From NCBI GenBank assembly GCA_947247005.1, contig OX365955.1, forward strand, positions 2,986,001-3,050,000: DNA of 64,000 bases, read 5' to 3'. The DNA comes from Spisula solida. Its lineage: Eukaryota; Mollusca; Bivalvia; Venerida; Mactridae. The notes beneath the pieces are model-generated. The model did not search any database, was not told the DNA's origin, and worked only from the letters and a program-made list of their open reading frames with translations. This document shows positions 1-10,977 of this stretch, piece after piece; the first letter of the stretch is position 1, and each line of letters opens with the position of its first letter. The position numbers and the translations under genes are program-made.

Positions 1-1113
1 AAGAACAACGCCCTTGATGAGTTTTCTAATCTTGAATTAAAATCCCGAATCCAGGTATCACGAATCCTCTGTTTCACCAATGACAGAAAATATTTATGAT
101 TGACTACGCCTTGGCTTAATCAAGCATCATAAAAGCCAAGTTTAGATAAGAGAAGCTTAACGCTTGAGACCCAGTTTACCCTGCGCGAATTTAATTCAAT
201 ATCATTTTTTTATGTTTCAAGTTTTCAAGTTTTATTAGCAAAATAAAAAAACAAATATATACAAGTACATATAAGTAATATACAAACACATGACATAGTA
301 TCTTACAGAGATAAATAACAAATTACGAAGCAACTGCATCAATGGCTACAGAGCGTCTTAACATAGCATTATAGGTAAATGTAGCTATATTTCTAATGGT
401 AGTAGTATTATTCGATGACATTAAAAATACAAATGTGTTCAATGTATCCCATGATCTGGGAATATTATACATCATACGTAAGTCAGAATAAAATGGACAG
501 CATAGCATGAAATGATATTCAGTTTCTATCATATTAGTATCATTTTTAAGTAATACATAAGGTTGTTTAATTTATTTTCTGTCTTGTGCATAGCATATTT
601 TTAACCAATATTTAAATGTGTTGTACATTCTAGAAGCTTCCATATCATATCTGCCTAGCTCGCCATACACAAAGTCATTTTGTGTCGATAATTTAACACC
701 AAGTAGACGTTTACAGAAATGCAGGTGTGTTTTTTCAACATCAGTCGCTTTATAAAACCCCCATACTTCGGATGAATAATTTAGAATTGGGCTTATCAAT
801 TTATCAAAAAGTTCAAGTGTATGTTTTGGAGATAAATCAGTAAATTTATATGGTCGTTTGTTCATTTCAAAAATTGCTTTAAGAGCCTGACCAGCTAACA
901 TTTTGTCTTGACCCTTGAAAGAACCACCCGGTGTGAAAACAGCCCCAAGTTATTTGAATGTATTTACAATCTCTAATTCGATATTTTTGTACTTTTGAAT
1001 TTCATATTTGCGGGTAAGCGACCGCCCTTTCTAAAGACTACACTTTTTGTTTTACCAGTATTGACTTCAAGTTTCCATTTGTCTCAGTATTCTGAAACTT
1101 CTTAAGCATGTGG
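1..1113 (-). mobile_element. LINE copy A, 3' part (end of RT and C-terminal domain), broken
   Basis: This minus-strand stretch is homologous to LINE copy B: 1-209 matches about 20294-20503, 548-870 matches about 20504-20825, and the rest up to about 1113 matches 21798-22037. It encodes the end of the reverse transcriptase region and the downstream 'FDKLISPILNYSSEVWGF' segment, recognisable at 572-901. It carries a TAA stop near 945-950 where copy B has a Tyr codon, and is interrupted by a second LINE fragment at 210-537. It lacks the ~0.97-kb block present in copy B, so it serves as the empty-site reference for that insertion. At 1113 the homology stops abruptly against repeat R1. Confidence 0.9.
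210..537 (-). mobile_element. 5'-truncated LINE 3' end inserted in LINE copy A, with target-site duplication
   Basis: The block is absent from copy B at the matching position. It is flanked by a 10-bp direct repeat TATCATTTTT at 200-209 and 538-547, which occurs once in copy B. On the minus strand it encodes a 69-residue LINE C-terminus (323-532) with the H-F-x3-C-P-x-Y pattern of the terminal zinc-ribbon-like domain, followed by an A/T-rich 3' end. This is the signature of a 5'-truncated target-primed insertion. Its protein resembles, but does not match, the C-terminus of copy B, so it is a different LINE lineage. Confidence 0.85.
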
Positions 1114-2975
1114 TAAAAAGATTATATTAAGTCAGACAGGGAAGGCAGCACTCAACTTAACCAGCCGAGCACAGAAAACATTAAAAACACACAAAGCACA
1201 ATGCCCAACTAAACAAGCGCAGATCCGCCCAAGTCCAAGCTGTCGAAAAGTATAATAAATTATAACTAGCTGAATCAGTGTAGCAATACCACGTGACTTT
1301 TGACTACAGTTACAAGAAGAAATAGTAAACATTTGAAAATAAAATAGCCATAAGTATTTTATTTCTTCATCGATTTCTATAAAATATACGCCACGCTAAG
1401 GGGGGAATTATTTGCTTTCCATGAAATATAAGATCTTTTTCAGCAGCTTTACCGATTTTTCAATTACCCTTTGAAACCTACACGTTCCACGGTTTCACAG
1501 GGTAATTGACAAAACGGCACATCCGCTGAAAAAGATTTTATATTTCATGGAAAGCAAATATTGTTCACCTTAGCGTGGCGTAGATTTCATAGAAATCGAT
1601 GAAGAAAAAAAATACTTATGGCTACTGTACATTTGTGTTCCAATGTTTACAAATTTCTACTTGGAACTGTAGTCAAAAACCACGTGGTATTGCTACACTG
1701 TGAATGCCCAGTAGAAAAGATACAGCAACCAAAAGGCGGAATGCCTACGCTGAATGACCTAGTTACAACAGTAAAACTGCTGAACTACATAGTTATAGCA
1801 GCCTTTAGTCTCAAAAGTTAAATAACAGTATTAAAACGTTGAAAAGCCCGTATAGTCGGATGACCTACTAACTAGCTGAATGACACAGTTTCCACAGCAA
1901 AAGGACTACATTGCCCCGCTTTAGCTGTAAGAAATCTTAAAACGAAGAAGTGCCCAACACACTACCGACCAAGAAAATTAAACGCCCCTTGTCTCATAGT
2001 TTAAAAACTGAATAGAAAAGATTCAGCAAACAAAAGGCAGAAAGCCCACGCTGAATGACCTAGTTACAACAGTAAAACTGCTGAACTACATAGTTTTGGC
2101 AGCCTTTAGTCTCAAAAGTTAAGTAACAGTATTAAAACGTTGAAAGGCCCGATTTCAGCAACAAAAAATCTGAAAACCTTAAAACGAGTGACCCAGTTTC
2201 AATAAGTAAAATGACGTAATTGAACAAATCGAGATATGACGTAATAAACAAGTCATTAAGAATTGCACAGAAGTCCCCTACCGGTTTAAAGCTATTTTTA
2301 ATGTGTCTGTTGCCATATCAACCACAATTTCCGTCAGAACCAAAACTGACGGACAGATGGCAAACCAATAGTGCCCTCCGGTCAAAAACCGGTAGGGGAC
2401 TTAAAACTACATTAAATGACCTCAGGGGACAGAACACTACATCCATAACTCCACAGCTGTACATAGACTCATGAACAAACCAGGTAAGATGCGAATCGCG
2501 GGGACGAAATAGTAAGAGGACAACCGGCAAATACGAATAAATAACTCCTAGCTCCCTTTGGCCCGGTCAAAAAAAAAAAATACTGAGAAATTATGGCATA
2601 TATTATCGATTATTTAAAAATGAAAAACTCGATTGTAAACGGAATTGGCGTTTAAATCCAGATACAAACCCATATTATAATAATTAAACAAAATACGAAA
2701 CTACCGGAAGTAGCACCGACCCCAACAGAAACCGCGGGACACGCGAGAACAAAAAGGCACAGAAAATATACAACTTCACTCGAAAAGGCGCGGAACATGC
2801 CCAACATAAAAAACTAGCACAGGAACATGTAATACAAAACCGGGCATCCAATCCCGAAAGTCTGCTGCTTAAGTCAGTCAAACTAAAACGGAACAAGAGC
2901 CAGTTGGTAAGAAATTAACAACCGGACAAAACATACACAACAAGGACAATCCACAACAGACACTGAGTATATGCA
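1114..2975. repeat. Unclassified interspersed repeat R1, longest copy
   Basis: The sequence recurs at 32550-33409 (same orientation, internally deleted) and, reverse complemented, at about 30113-31350. It fills the gap where LINE copy A lost about 1 kb of reverse transcriptase. It has an internal partial duplication (1705-1852 resembles 2007-2152) and an inserted foldback element at 1276-1700. No coding frame is conserved between the copies; the short ORFs are broken differently in each. The shared left end reads AAAGATTATATTAAG. This copy extends about 190 bp beyond the point where the other two end (near 2786). Neither terminal inverted repeats nor LTRs were found, so its class is unknown. 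Confidence 0.75.
1276..1700. mobile_element. Foldback MITE with near-complete inverted arms
   Basis: The ends are CAGTGTAGCAATACCACGTG and its reverse complement, and similarity between the arms continues almost to the middle (about 200 bp each). It is flanked by a 5-bp direct repeat TGAAT (1271-1275, 1701-1705). The other two R1 copies (near 32709 and 31190) have the uninterrupted site. It carries no transposase. The CAGTG terminus with a 5-bp duplication would suit some hAT-like elements, but the superfamily is an inference. Confidence 0.88.
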
Positions 2976-3668
2976 ACGAGTTTTGAAGTTTCGGCCTTCC
3001 TAAATGCGTATTTTTTCTTCCTTATTTCGCTCTTGTATGCAGATCTAGCACTGCTGAGATTATGCCTATTTTCGTCAGAGTTGACACGATTAAATGTATT
3101 CAGATCAGCGTGAAATAGGTCTGTCTTTCTTGAAAACTCATCATCGAACCAAATATTTTTCTTTGCATGCTTATTTTGTGTTTCTTTTGTTGACTTGTAC
3201 TTTTCAAACAAGGTTGCGCATATATTATCTATAGTGTTCGAAAAATCTTTGAGACAGGTATCAATAATATGGGGTGAATTACATGTATCTATTTGGGTTA
3301 AAAGAGTATTGACGGAATGTGAGTATTCATCCGAATTTAATCCCTGAATGTATGTGTCTACATTTTTATTATCCCAGTGGTATGTAAACTCGACATTTTT
3401 CGAGTTGTTGTTATTTACAGACCTTGATTTTTTTATTATAATAGTAGATTGTATTGTAAAATGTACGGCACAGTGATCCGAGAGAATGTTTGGCTGCCCC
3501 ACAAGGAACTTACTAAACCAGCTTAACATTGAACCACTAGCTATTACATAGTCTATCAAACTACTACCATTTGGACCGTAAAACGTGCACGCACTTTTGT
3601 CATCACAAACTCTACCTTTTATAATACGTAATCCACTCTCTTTACAAAAGTCAATTAACAATATTATT
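2976..3668 (-). mobile_element. LINE copy A, endonuclease C-terminus and linker fragment
   Basis: Minus-strand homology to copy B positions about 23045-23752. The open frame (about 2980-3661) holds the C-terminal part of an apurinic-type endonuclease, including the S-D-H-C-A-V motif ('ILSDHCAVHF') that holds the catalytic Asp-His pair, then the linker before the RT domain. The 26 codons at the 3' end of the frame run into repeat R1. Upstream endonuclease sequence is missing. With 1-1113 it forms one LINE from which about 1 kb of RT has been replaced. Confidence 0.88.
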
Positions 3669-4500
3669 TATAGCACTCTAAACATTTTGTAAACATTACT
3701 TTGAATGTTATAATATCAAAACATAATTATAAAGTTCTATACTGTGAAAGGTAACTGGGTATTTCCATGGGTCAAACGGTTAGTTTTAGCGATATATTGT
3801 TATTTTTGGTTATTTGTTATAAGTTATTTGCAAGCCAATACTATACCCTAGAGGAATTATACATGAAATTAGCCAATAGTTCCACGCCACTAAAAGTACA
3901 TTATGTGTAGTTTATATATAGCACGGAGAATTTGACCTGTACCTGACCTTTATCAATGAATATATTACAAGGTTCTTGATTTGAATATATAATATTTCAT
4001 ATATTTCGGCGAGCAAATCGTGCAATATCGGTTCTTCAGATTTGTGTTGGTATTACATCTCGATCGTCTTCGTGAAACTTTCCGCTTATGAAAACATACA
4101 ATCAGGATTATAAATATATTCGTAGACAACATATGTAACATCTGTTAAATTATGCTAATACACTCATTAAATGTTATAAGTACACCAACTTGTTACGCCT
4201 GTATCTTTTTTATGATACATGGTAGCTTGTTCTTTTTTTGCATGTGTTAATGCTAGTAGTATAAAAACAATATCCGATAATTGAATATCTGTATTTGGCT
4301 TGGTGTAAGCAGTGAACCGTGAACCCTCCAAATTCAGAAAAATGCACGCGCACAACACTGTGCATTGTACAATGTCTTGAAATGTTGACTACACATTGTC
4401 CAGCAATACATAACCCTAAAAAACATAAACTCTAAAGAATTTCGATTACAGAAAGAACAAGAGGTGTTTGTAAACATGCCTGTCTCATGACAACCAAATA
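3669..4500. other. Non-coding AT-rich DNA with an inverted-repeat half
   Basis: No convincing gene is present. Two blocks, near 3918-3940 ('cacggagaatttgacc') and 4146-4180 ('acactcattaaa..gttataagtacacc'), recur reverse complemented close together at 5010-5090. This suggests the two halves of a foldback element spanning about 3.9-5.1 kb, with the repeat at 4505-4820 inside. The short ORF at 4167-4358 has no recognisable similarity. Confidence 0.5.
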
Positions 4501-4504
4501 GTCA

Positions 4505-4820
4505 TGTATACTTAAGGCCATCCCAACCTTGACCTTTGACATATTGACCTACAAATTTGTTGAAGTCTTCTGCTGATGATCAGCTATCTGTCGGTGAAGT
4601 TTTGCGATCTTAGGATCCATCGTTCTTACGTTGTGGATCCGAAACTGTTGTGTATTCGAAGATCACGGTAAATTTGACCTTTGAACCACAGCCACCTCAA
4701 AATTAATGGGGGTCATCTACTGATGATAAACAATCTCCACTGAAAGTTTGTGGGTTCTAGGTTCAACCGTTCTGGAGTCATTGATCGGAAAACATTTACT
4801 CTACCAACCGACCGATCGAC
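4505..4820. repeat. Dispersed mollusc-type repeat ('ttgacctttgac' family)
   Basis: The wording 'ccttgacctttgacatattgacc', 'gggggtcatctactgatga' and 'gttctggagtcattgatcgg' is of a type widespread in bivalve genomes (recognised from general knowledge, not searched). A related segment lies at 11060-11395. It contains several TGACC half-sites. No ORF. Confidence 0.6.
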
Positions 4821-5327
4821 ATGCATGTGCTAAGTAATAAACCCCACATCTACGATACGGAGACATACAAAACTTAACTACTTACAATGCCTAAGATATA
4901 ATAACTTTCCAAGAAACATAATATCCTACATTTTGTAGTTCTATATTGTGTTATATTACAAGCTAGAAGTAAAATGATATACACTATTTGCATATATCGC
5001 TATGTACAATGTTGGTGTACTTATAACTTTTAATGAGTGTATAAGGCCCAGAGTCGTGTCAAATTCTCCGTACTATACCTACATCGTGATCAACTCAATA
5101 AACTATAATAAACAGACAATGTTGTTCAATAATAGTTAATTTACAATTTCTGAATATTACAGACATTTTTTGATTTTATGTATCATTATGTCAACAGTTT
5201 CGTGAGATGAAGCCTGATGCCACGTTACTGAATTATTAAAAAAACACATAATATTAGTATAAGAACCTTTGTGTTTATTTCTTGTTCCACATGTACAAGT
5301 TATCGCGCTTGAATTATACCATACTGC

Positions 5328-5575
5328 CTCCTCGAACGCCTAGTGGTAAAATGTCCACTTCGAGTGCGGGAGGTCACGTGTTCGACCCTAACCGCGTCAT
5401 ACCAAAGACAAAAAAAACTTGTTTCCAGAAATGCCCTTGCTAGACGCTCAGCATAAACAGGTAAACTAGCTTCTCGTCTCTCATACCCTCCTGGCGATGG
5501 ATAACATCAGGAATGAAGTGTCGATATTGAATAATATAAGTTTGAAAAACTTGTTTCACAATCGACCTTTTATCA
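5328..5575 (+). mobile_element. tRNA-derived SINE (mollusc core type)
   Basis: The head is tRNA-like: 'cctagtggtaaaatgtcc' fits an A box and 'gtgttcgaccct' a B box. It is followed by the conserved body 'cgcgtcataccaaagac' and 'gctagacgctcagcataaa'. A second copy with the same order of blocks is at 52047-52285. The tRNA fold is degraded, so it is a retroposon rather than a functional tRNA gene. Confidence 0.72.
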
Positions 5576-6589
5576 ATTAGTTTAACTATGCCATGATATA
5601 TAAGAGTATGCAAGCTGTATCATATATATTTGAATGCTTTACATGGGCCGATGTCAAAATCCACAACAAAATATAGTTTAGAATATAGCAAATATAAACG
5701 CATTCGACTTATAAAAACTGCATACAATCCACGGAAAACACGGAAAACACATTATACACGAGACAAACGGGAAACACGAGCAGAACTTGTACGTTCAACT
5801 TACCTGTCGGTGCGAGTTATACTTTATAACAACAATCCATGAAGCTTAAACCACATAATGTCTGTAACTCTGTATATTCAATGTCTATCATCCTAGGTAA
5901 AACTGAAAACTTAATCGGTAACTACAGCAACACATTACATTTCAACGTTTACCACTGGTGTTTAATCTAATGATCTATAGCTCTCAATAGCGGGCCAACG
6001 TATGTAATAAACGCGCGTATTTATAGTCCTTAAACGTATACATGTACTCCTTACAGTATTCGGCTACAAGCACTGTCCTAACTTCACTATGTACATGTAT
6101 GATGCATGAAAGACATCGAATATTTCACGACGATGTTGAAAGAACAAACATTTCCAATACGCTATCAGTCCGGTTTGTCTTTCACTGAGAGAGAGATAGA
6201 GTCTGTCATGTTTGTATCACGTGACTACCAGCTTGGTGCTCTCTATCATTTAGATCGATACGCCGAGACCTCGTGCGTCAAACACCAATGCAACCGTAAT
6301 CACATAATATTGCATATAGACATTAAATACAAACGTTTAATACAAACATTAAATACACATATTATGTACGAACAATACATTGTAAGACATGTACATACTG
6401 ACAACACACAGAACTGATACGTTCACATGATGCATACAAACAATTTAAACAAATTATACATACAAACAAACAAACATCACATAAACAGACATCGCATACA
6501 AACGTGGCGTACAAACTTGGTATTTAAACATGACATAAAAACAATAGTAGAGTAGATTATGTTCAAATTGGTTTTATACTGTAAAGAAT
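5576..6589. other. Non-coding AT-rich spacer
   Basis: Two unsupported ORFs (5630-5842 and 6106-6417, 70 and 103 residues) have low-complexity, AT-driven composition and no recognisable domain or splice context. Runs of 'acaaacaaacatcacataaacagacat' near 6460-6500 are simple-sequence-like. Nothing else seen. Confidence 0.5.
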
Positions 6590-7530
6590 ATGTTGAATAA
6601 TTGTGATTTAGAACAGTTCTGTGATATTAATATTGCTATTCATAAACATGCACTTTTTTATAAATTTGCATCTGCTTTACATGTAAAATATTGTAATGAC
6701 TGGAACTAATCAATCAATGATGTCACAGGACCATCAGGCCGTGTTGGCAACAAATTACGTACATACCGATTATTTAAAACTGACTTTTCTGTTGAAACTT
6801 ACTGTAAAATGATTGTGCCACCACGACAAAGAGCCGCCTTTAGCTAATTTCGATGTGGGGTGGCTCCAATACGTAAAGAGACTGGCAGATACGAAGGCAT
6901 TCTGATACATAACAGAAAATGTCCGTTCTGTGACATCATTGAGGATGAGAAACATGTAATACTAGATTGTAGTTCTTACTCTAATTTGAGACAAACACTG
7001 TGCACGAAAGCAACTTCAATTGATTATAATTTTTTGAATAGGTCAGATATGGATAAATTAATTTTTCTTTTCAATAACTCAGAGATGATAAGGATATGTG
7101 CCAAACCTGCTACAATGTTTTACAGCGTCGTTCTTTTTATCTTTGTAAATAATGTACGTATTTGATTAAATTATAATATTTTAGTTCGTCTGAAGAACAG
7201 TTGTTAATCATATAAGTCATTTCTTAAATATGCGCTATAGTGCACGGTAACTCTCAGTATCTTAATAATTTCTATTTTTTAATTTCTATTTTAATAAGGA
7301 TTAACAACTGTTTTTCGGTTTTAAACATATACTATGTAAAAATATGTAATACATGTATCAGATTTTTATATACGGTACATATACCTTGTGATCATTAGAT
7401 GTTTTATTATAATGTAGATAATGTCTCTTATAACTCTTAATAAGAGTGGCTATATATGATTTGTGTTTTATGTTGTGTGCAATATATGTTGTAAATATAG
7501 ATGAGACTCTAATAAATAAATAAATAAATA
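6590..7530 (+). mobile_element. LINE 3' end, 5'-truncated, plus strand
   Basis: A decayed frame from about 6660 to 7165 encodes the C-terminal part of a non-LTR retrotransposon ORF2. It includes 'GNKLRTYRLFK', then 'FRCGVAPIRKETGRYEG', then the cysteine/histidine motif C-P-F-C-x8-H-x4-C of the terminal zinc-binding domain (intact in 6860-7165). In-frame stops occur before 6860 (TAA near 6845, and near 6705). After the stop come about 360 bp of 3' UTR and a tail of AATA repeats at 7510-7530, typical of a LINE 3' end. It is a different family from copies A and B, and in the opposite orientation. Confidence 0.85.
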
Positions 7531-8239
7531 CAAAATTATAATTACATGCAATAAGCACATTACTAAAGTTAACAAACTCATTTCGGCAAAATGGTTATAT
7601 ACATGCACTAGTATCTAAATGTTTGCAAAGTTTGACTGAAGTCTGATATATAGATGTTGGACCCCCTGAGTAATATAGCGGGGCTGACCCCTTCCAGATA
7701 AAATAATTGCTTGGACCTCCCCCCTCCCCTCTGAGAAAACAATCGGAGCGGCTCATAAAACTTTTGGTATTTTGGCGAAATCGAATTTTCACATACTCAA
7801 TACATGCAACTAGTTTGTCGTTTAAGCGAAGCCTATTATGTATACATGTAATTGTCAATACGTACGTTGTATGTACTGTAACTGTTACTGAGAACAATTC
7901 TACATTGATCTGTTGGAAAAGCTGGATGATGTTTGGCGCCAAACTTGACGCGACACTACATGCTAACATTATCTGAAAATATACTATAATATTGAAGAAT
8001 TATTTATACATGTATATCAAATAATTATATTTATTTAAAAGAAAAACAAGTTTGATTAGTATACGGTATAGGTTTAAAATTGTTCCCGGCTTTTCTACGT
8101 TAAAATGATTTAATGATTAAGACGCCGGTAACCAACTAATACCAACGCTTATATAAACCGAAAATCTCATGCGTCTATTCTTCTCCACATTTTTGTTCGA
8201 TGAGCCAAACCATTTGTCGTCGAACCAGTTGTTCAAGCT
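7531..8239 (+). mobile_element. DIRS element 1, 5' terminal and leader region
   Basis: Blocks at about 7775-7835 and 8000-8215 recur in a second DIRS remnant (38931-38975, 40814-40905, 43005-43130), in the order B then A there and A then B here. Such block swapping is compatible with the split or inverted terminal repeats of DIRS elements, but that is inference. The region leads directly into the gag frame at 8240. No gene of its own was found; the opposing ORFs at 7595-7969 and 7707-7976 have no support. Confidence 0.55.
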
Positions 8240-9186
8240 ATGCCACGTAGAGGTCTTAACAATCGAGTGATGGTGAGAGGGAGACGGGCGAGAGCCAACG
8301 TTGCTGCCGAGCCAGAACCAGCTAGGATCGTACGTTCCAGACAGACGGGAGGCAATGTTGCTGAAGTCGAGAAGCGAGCGGAGCCAGAACCAGCTAGGGT
8401 CATACGTCCCAGCCAGGCGAGAGAAGTCCGGCGACGCGGGCGGCGTGCGGCAGTAGAACCAGCCCAGAGACAAGACGAGCCTTTGGACGATGAGGAGGGG
8501 GAAATTCCTCCACACCCTCAGGTCGCTGACAGGGGCCAGAAACTCAACGCCGACGTACTTGGTGAGCATTACCAGATGCTGGTAAGCAAAATTTGATAGA
8601 CTTTACACGTATTTGTCTGATTCTGTTGCTAACTACCCTAATGCTAATTGCTTTGTTGATAATGTTTGCGTAGGAGCTGATATGGCTCAGGGGATTTGAA
8701 CCCAACCATTAGAAAACTGTACCATGTTAATGAATCATCTTATGCGTCTAGCTAATGACGACTTGGCTTCCCATATACCATCCTCTATTAAACAGCAGAT
8801 ATGTCAAGGGGAATATGTTAATTTAGCATTGCTACTGAAAGGAGCTGTGGAATTATCTGCATATGCTAACGACTCACTTCTAAGAGTAAATTTCAATGGC
8901 CATATTGAATCTGTTAAGAAAGAATGCAAGGAAAAGATTACGACAATAGAGAGATTGACAGATGCTTTTATAATATTTGCCACTATTTATTTGTCTAACC
9001 ACTCTGGTAAGGTATATGAGCTTTAACACTACATGTACCTAATTAGAGAATGTGCATCCCGCCAGGGCGGATATGCTTGGCGAACATATGATGAACAGTT
9101 TAGACTACGTCAAGCTTTATGTCCCTCATCTTGGTCGCATATCAACAACGACCTTTGGTGGAGATGTGTACAAGTTAAAGATACTA

Positions 9187-10423
9187 CTGGGGTTGTCCGA
9201 ACTGAAACTTAAACTGACAAATGAAAATGAATCAACGGATTATGTCGAGGGGTTTGCTCAGAGAATTATTAGACATGTTAAATTGACCGACTTCATGCAC
9301 AAGTTAAACAAACCACAGGTGACCGCATAGTTTTTGGGAGGCGATTAAGCCTCTCATTACTACCATTGCCTATTTGTTTGGGAGGCGATTAAGCCTCTCA
9401 TTACTACCATTGCCCATTTCTGAAAAAAAAAAATTAACCGCCTTTAGGCTGCAATGTGAATCCGCATTCAAGTAGTTCCAGAAACTGTCAACATTCCCAA
9501 TACTGCTACATATGTTTCTCCAAATTTTTTAACTGATTTTAGCCAATCAGCAACATTTGTTTATTCTAAGATCAAAAACTATTGTGAAACTGTTCGTTAA
9601 ATCGATATTTTGGCCAAAAAAATCACTACACCGGCTGATACCGAACTTGTTTCATAGTACGAAAATGACGTGTTCATCAAATGTCCCGGCTATAAAGCTA
9701 TTTTTAGAAACTTCCGACTATGGTCAAGTGATGGTTTTATCAATGAATCGTATACGGTCTGCAAAGTACTGTTATGCAATCATATGGTGTCGCTGTACTA
9801 GCTAGCCGCTTTCTATAGACTGTCTCCCGCTGTGAGGGAAGTGATTACAAGAAGGTACTGTAGAATCTGATAAATAGGCGCGTAGTATTATTTTAAAGCC
9901 ACTTTTGATATACGCATTCAATACACGTATTACATATAAATTAATATGCACCTTTTAACAATTATTTAGATACCCAACATGCCTATACAGTCACATATGC
10001 CTATTTTGACATTCAAGACAAGATCGGCAGTAAGAAAACGAACATTAAACGTGTAAAGTCGGTTAAAGCTTTATAAAACTCACGCGCAACATATACGTAT
10101 TGAATGCGACATGGTCACATAACATTATATTTATGTGGCCTAACATATTAGGAAATAATTCGCCAGTGGTGCGGTCACATGTTATATATACCGTAAGATG
10201 CACCACAGGTGGTCGTATAGATTTTTTCAATTATAGGACATTGATAGCCTATATAATGTCAAATACTAAATGATAAAAACCATGCGGTCACCTGTGGTTT
10301 GTTTGACTTGTGCATGAAGTCGGTCAATTGAACATGTCTTATAATTCTCTGAGAAAACCCCTCGACATAATCCGATGATTCATTTTCATTTGTCAGTTTA
10401 AGTTTCAGTTCGGACAACCCCAG
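9187..10423. mobile_element. Foldback DNA element with ~147-bp terminal inverted repeats and TA duplication
   Basis: Arms at about 9187-9335 and 10275-10423 are near-perfect inverted copies beginning CTGGGGTTGTCCGAAC. TA dinucleotides at 9185-9186 and 10424-10425 fit a TA target-site duplication, and removing the element with one TA restores the gag frame. The interior carries a ~41-bp direct duplication at about 9333-9416, a poly-A run at 9424-9434 and no transposase. It is a non-autonomous, probably Tc1/mariner-mobilised element. The superfamily rests on the TA alone. Confidence 0.8.
9333..9416. repeat. Two-copy 41-bp tandem duplication
   Basis: The phrase 'tttgggaggcgattaagcc' with the following 'tctcattactaccattgcc' occurs twice back to back with one substitution, inside the foldback element. 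Confidence 0.85.
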
Positions 10424-10877
10424 TATGTACAATAAGAATCAGAATAAACCAAACTTGTATACATGCCTAGACTTTAGTAGGGTTTTCTGCAAATGGAGAA
10501 ACTGTAAATTCTCACATACATGCTCTGAATGTGGCGGATCTCATGCTTCAGTAAATTGTGGCAACAAGACGGGGTCATCAGCGGGCCAACCCCCTACTGT
10601 CCCCTATGATCGTACTTTTCGAGGCCACAATAACTCTAGGTCATTCAGTGCACGAGGGAGGGGCTGTCCAACAAACTAACATAGCTGCTATAGATCCTCG
10701 TATACCTGATACTAACACTCGTTATGCATTGGCTAAATCGCCCGTAAATTTATTTCAACTACAAGAAAAATATTTGATGCAAGGCATCAAACGGAAGCCG
10801 TAATGTTTTAGTGTACAATATGACAGAAAAAAACTCAAGGAGTCGTGTTCCAAACCAAAACTGTAAATGTGTCTGAA

Positions 10878-10971
10878 CCACAGGTCCATGAAAAGTGTCC
10901 AATACCGTCTATATATACATATTTAAATATGTATATATAGGTGGGCTAAGTCACTTTTCATGGACCTGTGG
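10878..10971. mobile_element. Short palindromic MITE (94 bp)
   Basis: Ends CCACAGGTCCATGAAAAGTG and its exact reverse complement enclose a second palindrome 'ctatatatacatattt / aaatatgtatatatag'. It is flanked by TCTGAA at 10872-10877 and 10972-10977, a 6-bp direct repeat. It is inserted in the DIRS gag-to-pol interval. Confidence 0.85.
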
Positions 10972-10977
10972 TCTGAA

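Larger units (their letters stand above)
8240..10680 (+). pseudogene. DIRS-type gag, frameshifted and interrupted
   Basis: The gag is read in pieces. 8240-8596 (118 residues) is a basic N-terminus with a repeated 'AEPEPAR' motif. A frame shift follows and coding-like sequence continues about 8594-8699. 8724-9184 holds the central region ('HIPSSIKQQICQGEYVNLA' and, after a TAA at 9024-9026, 'GGYAWRTYDEQFRLRQAL', 'NNDLWWRC'), which matches the conserved layout of DIRS gag proteins. A 1.24-kb foldback element then interrupts it. 10426-10679 resumes with a Cys/His-rich stretch ('CKWRNCKFSHTCSECGGSH') as expected for the gag C-terminal zinc-binding region. The frames rejoin across the foldback if one TA is counted. 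The element is inactive. Confidence 0.8.

Noticed and set aside
2318..2530. 70-codon ORF shared with 32946-33149 as a conserved small protein
   Set aside because: It lies in repeat R1; the third copy (around 30370-30530) is broken by stops, so similarity reflects repeat descent, not coding selection.
6106..6417. 103-residue ORF as a host gene
   Set aside because: AT-rich, no domain, no splice sites or neighbours to support it.
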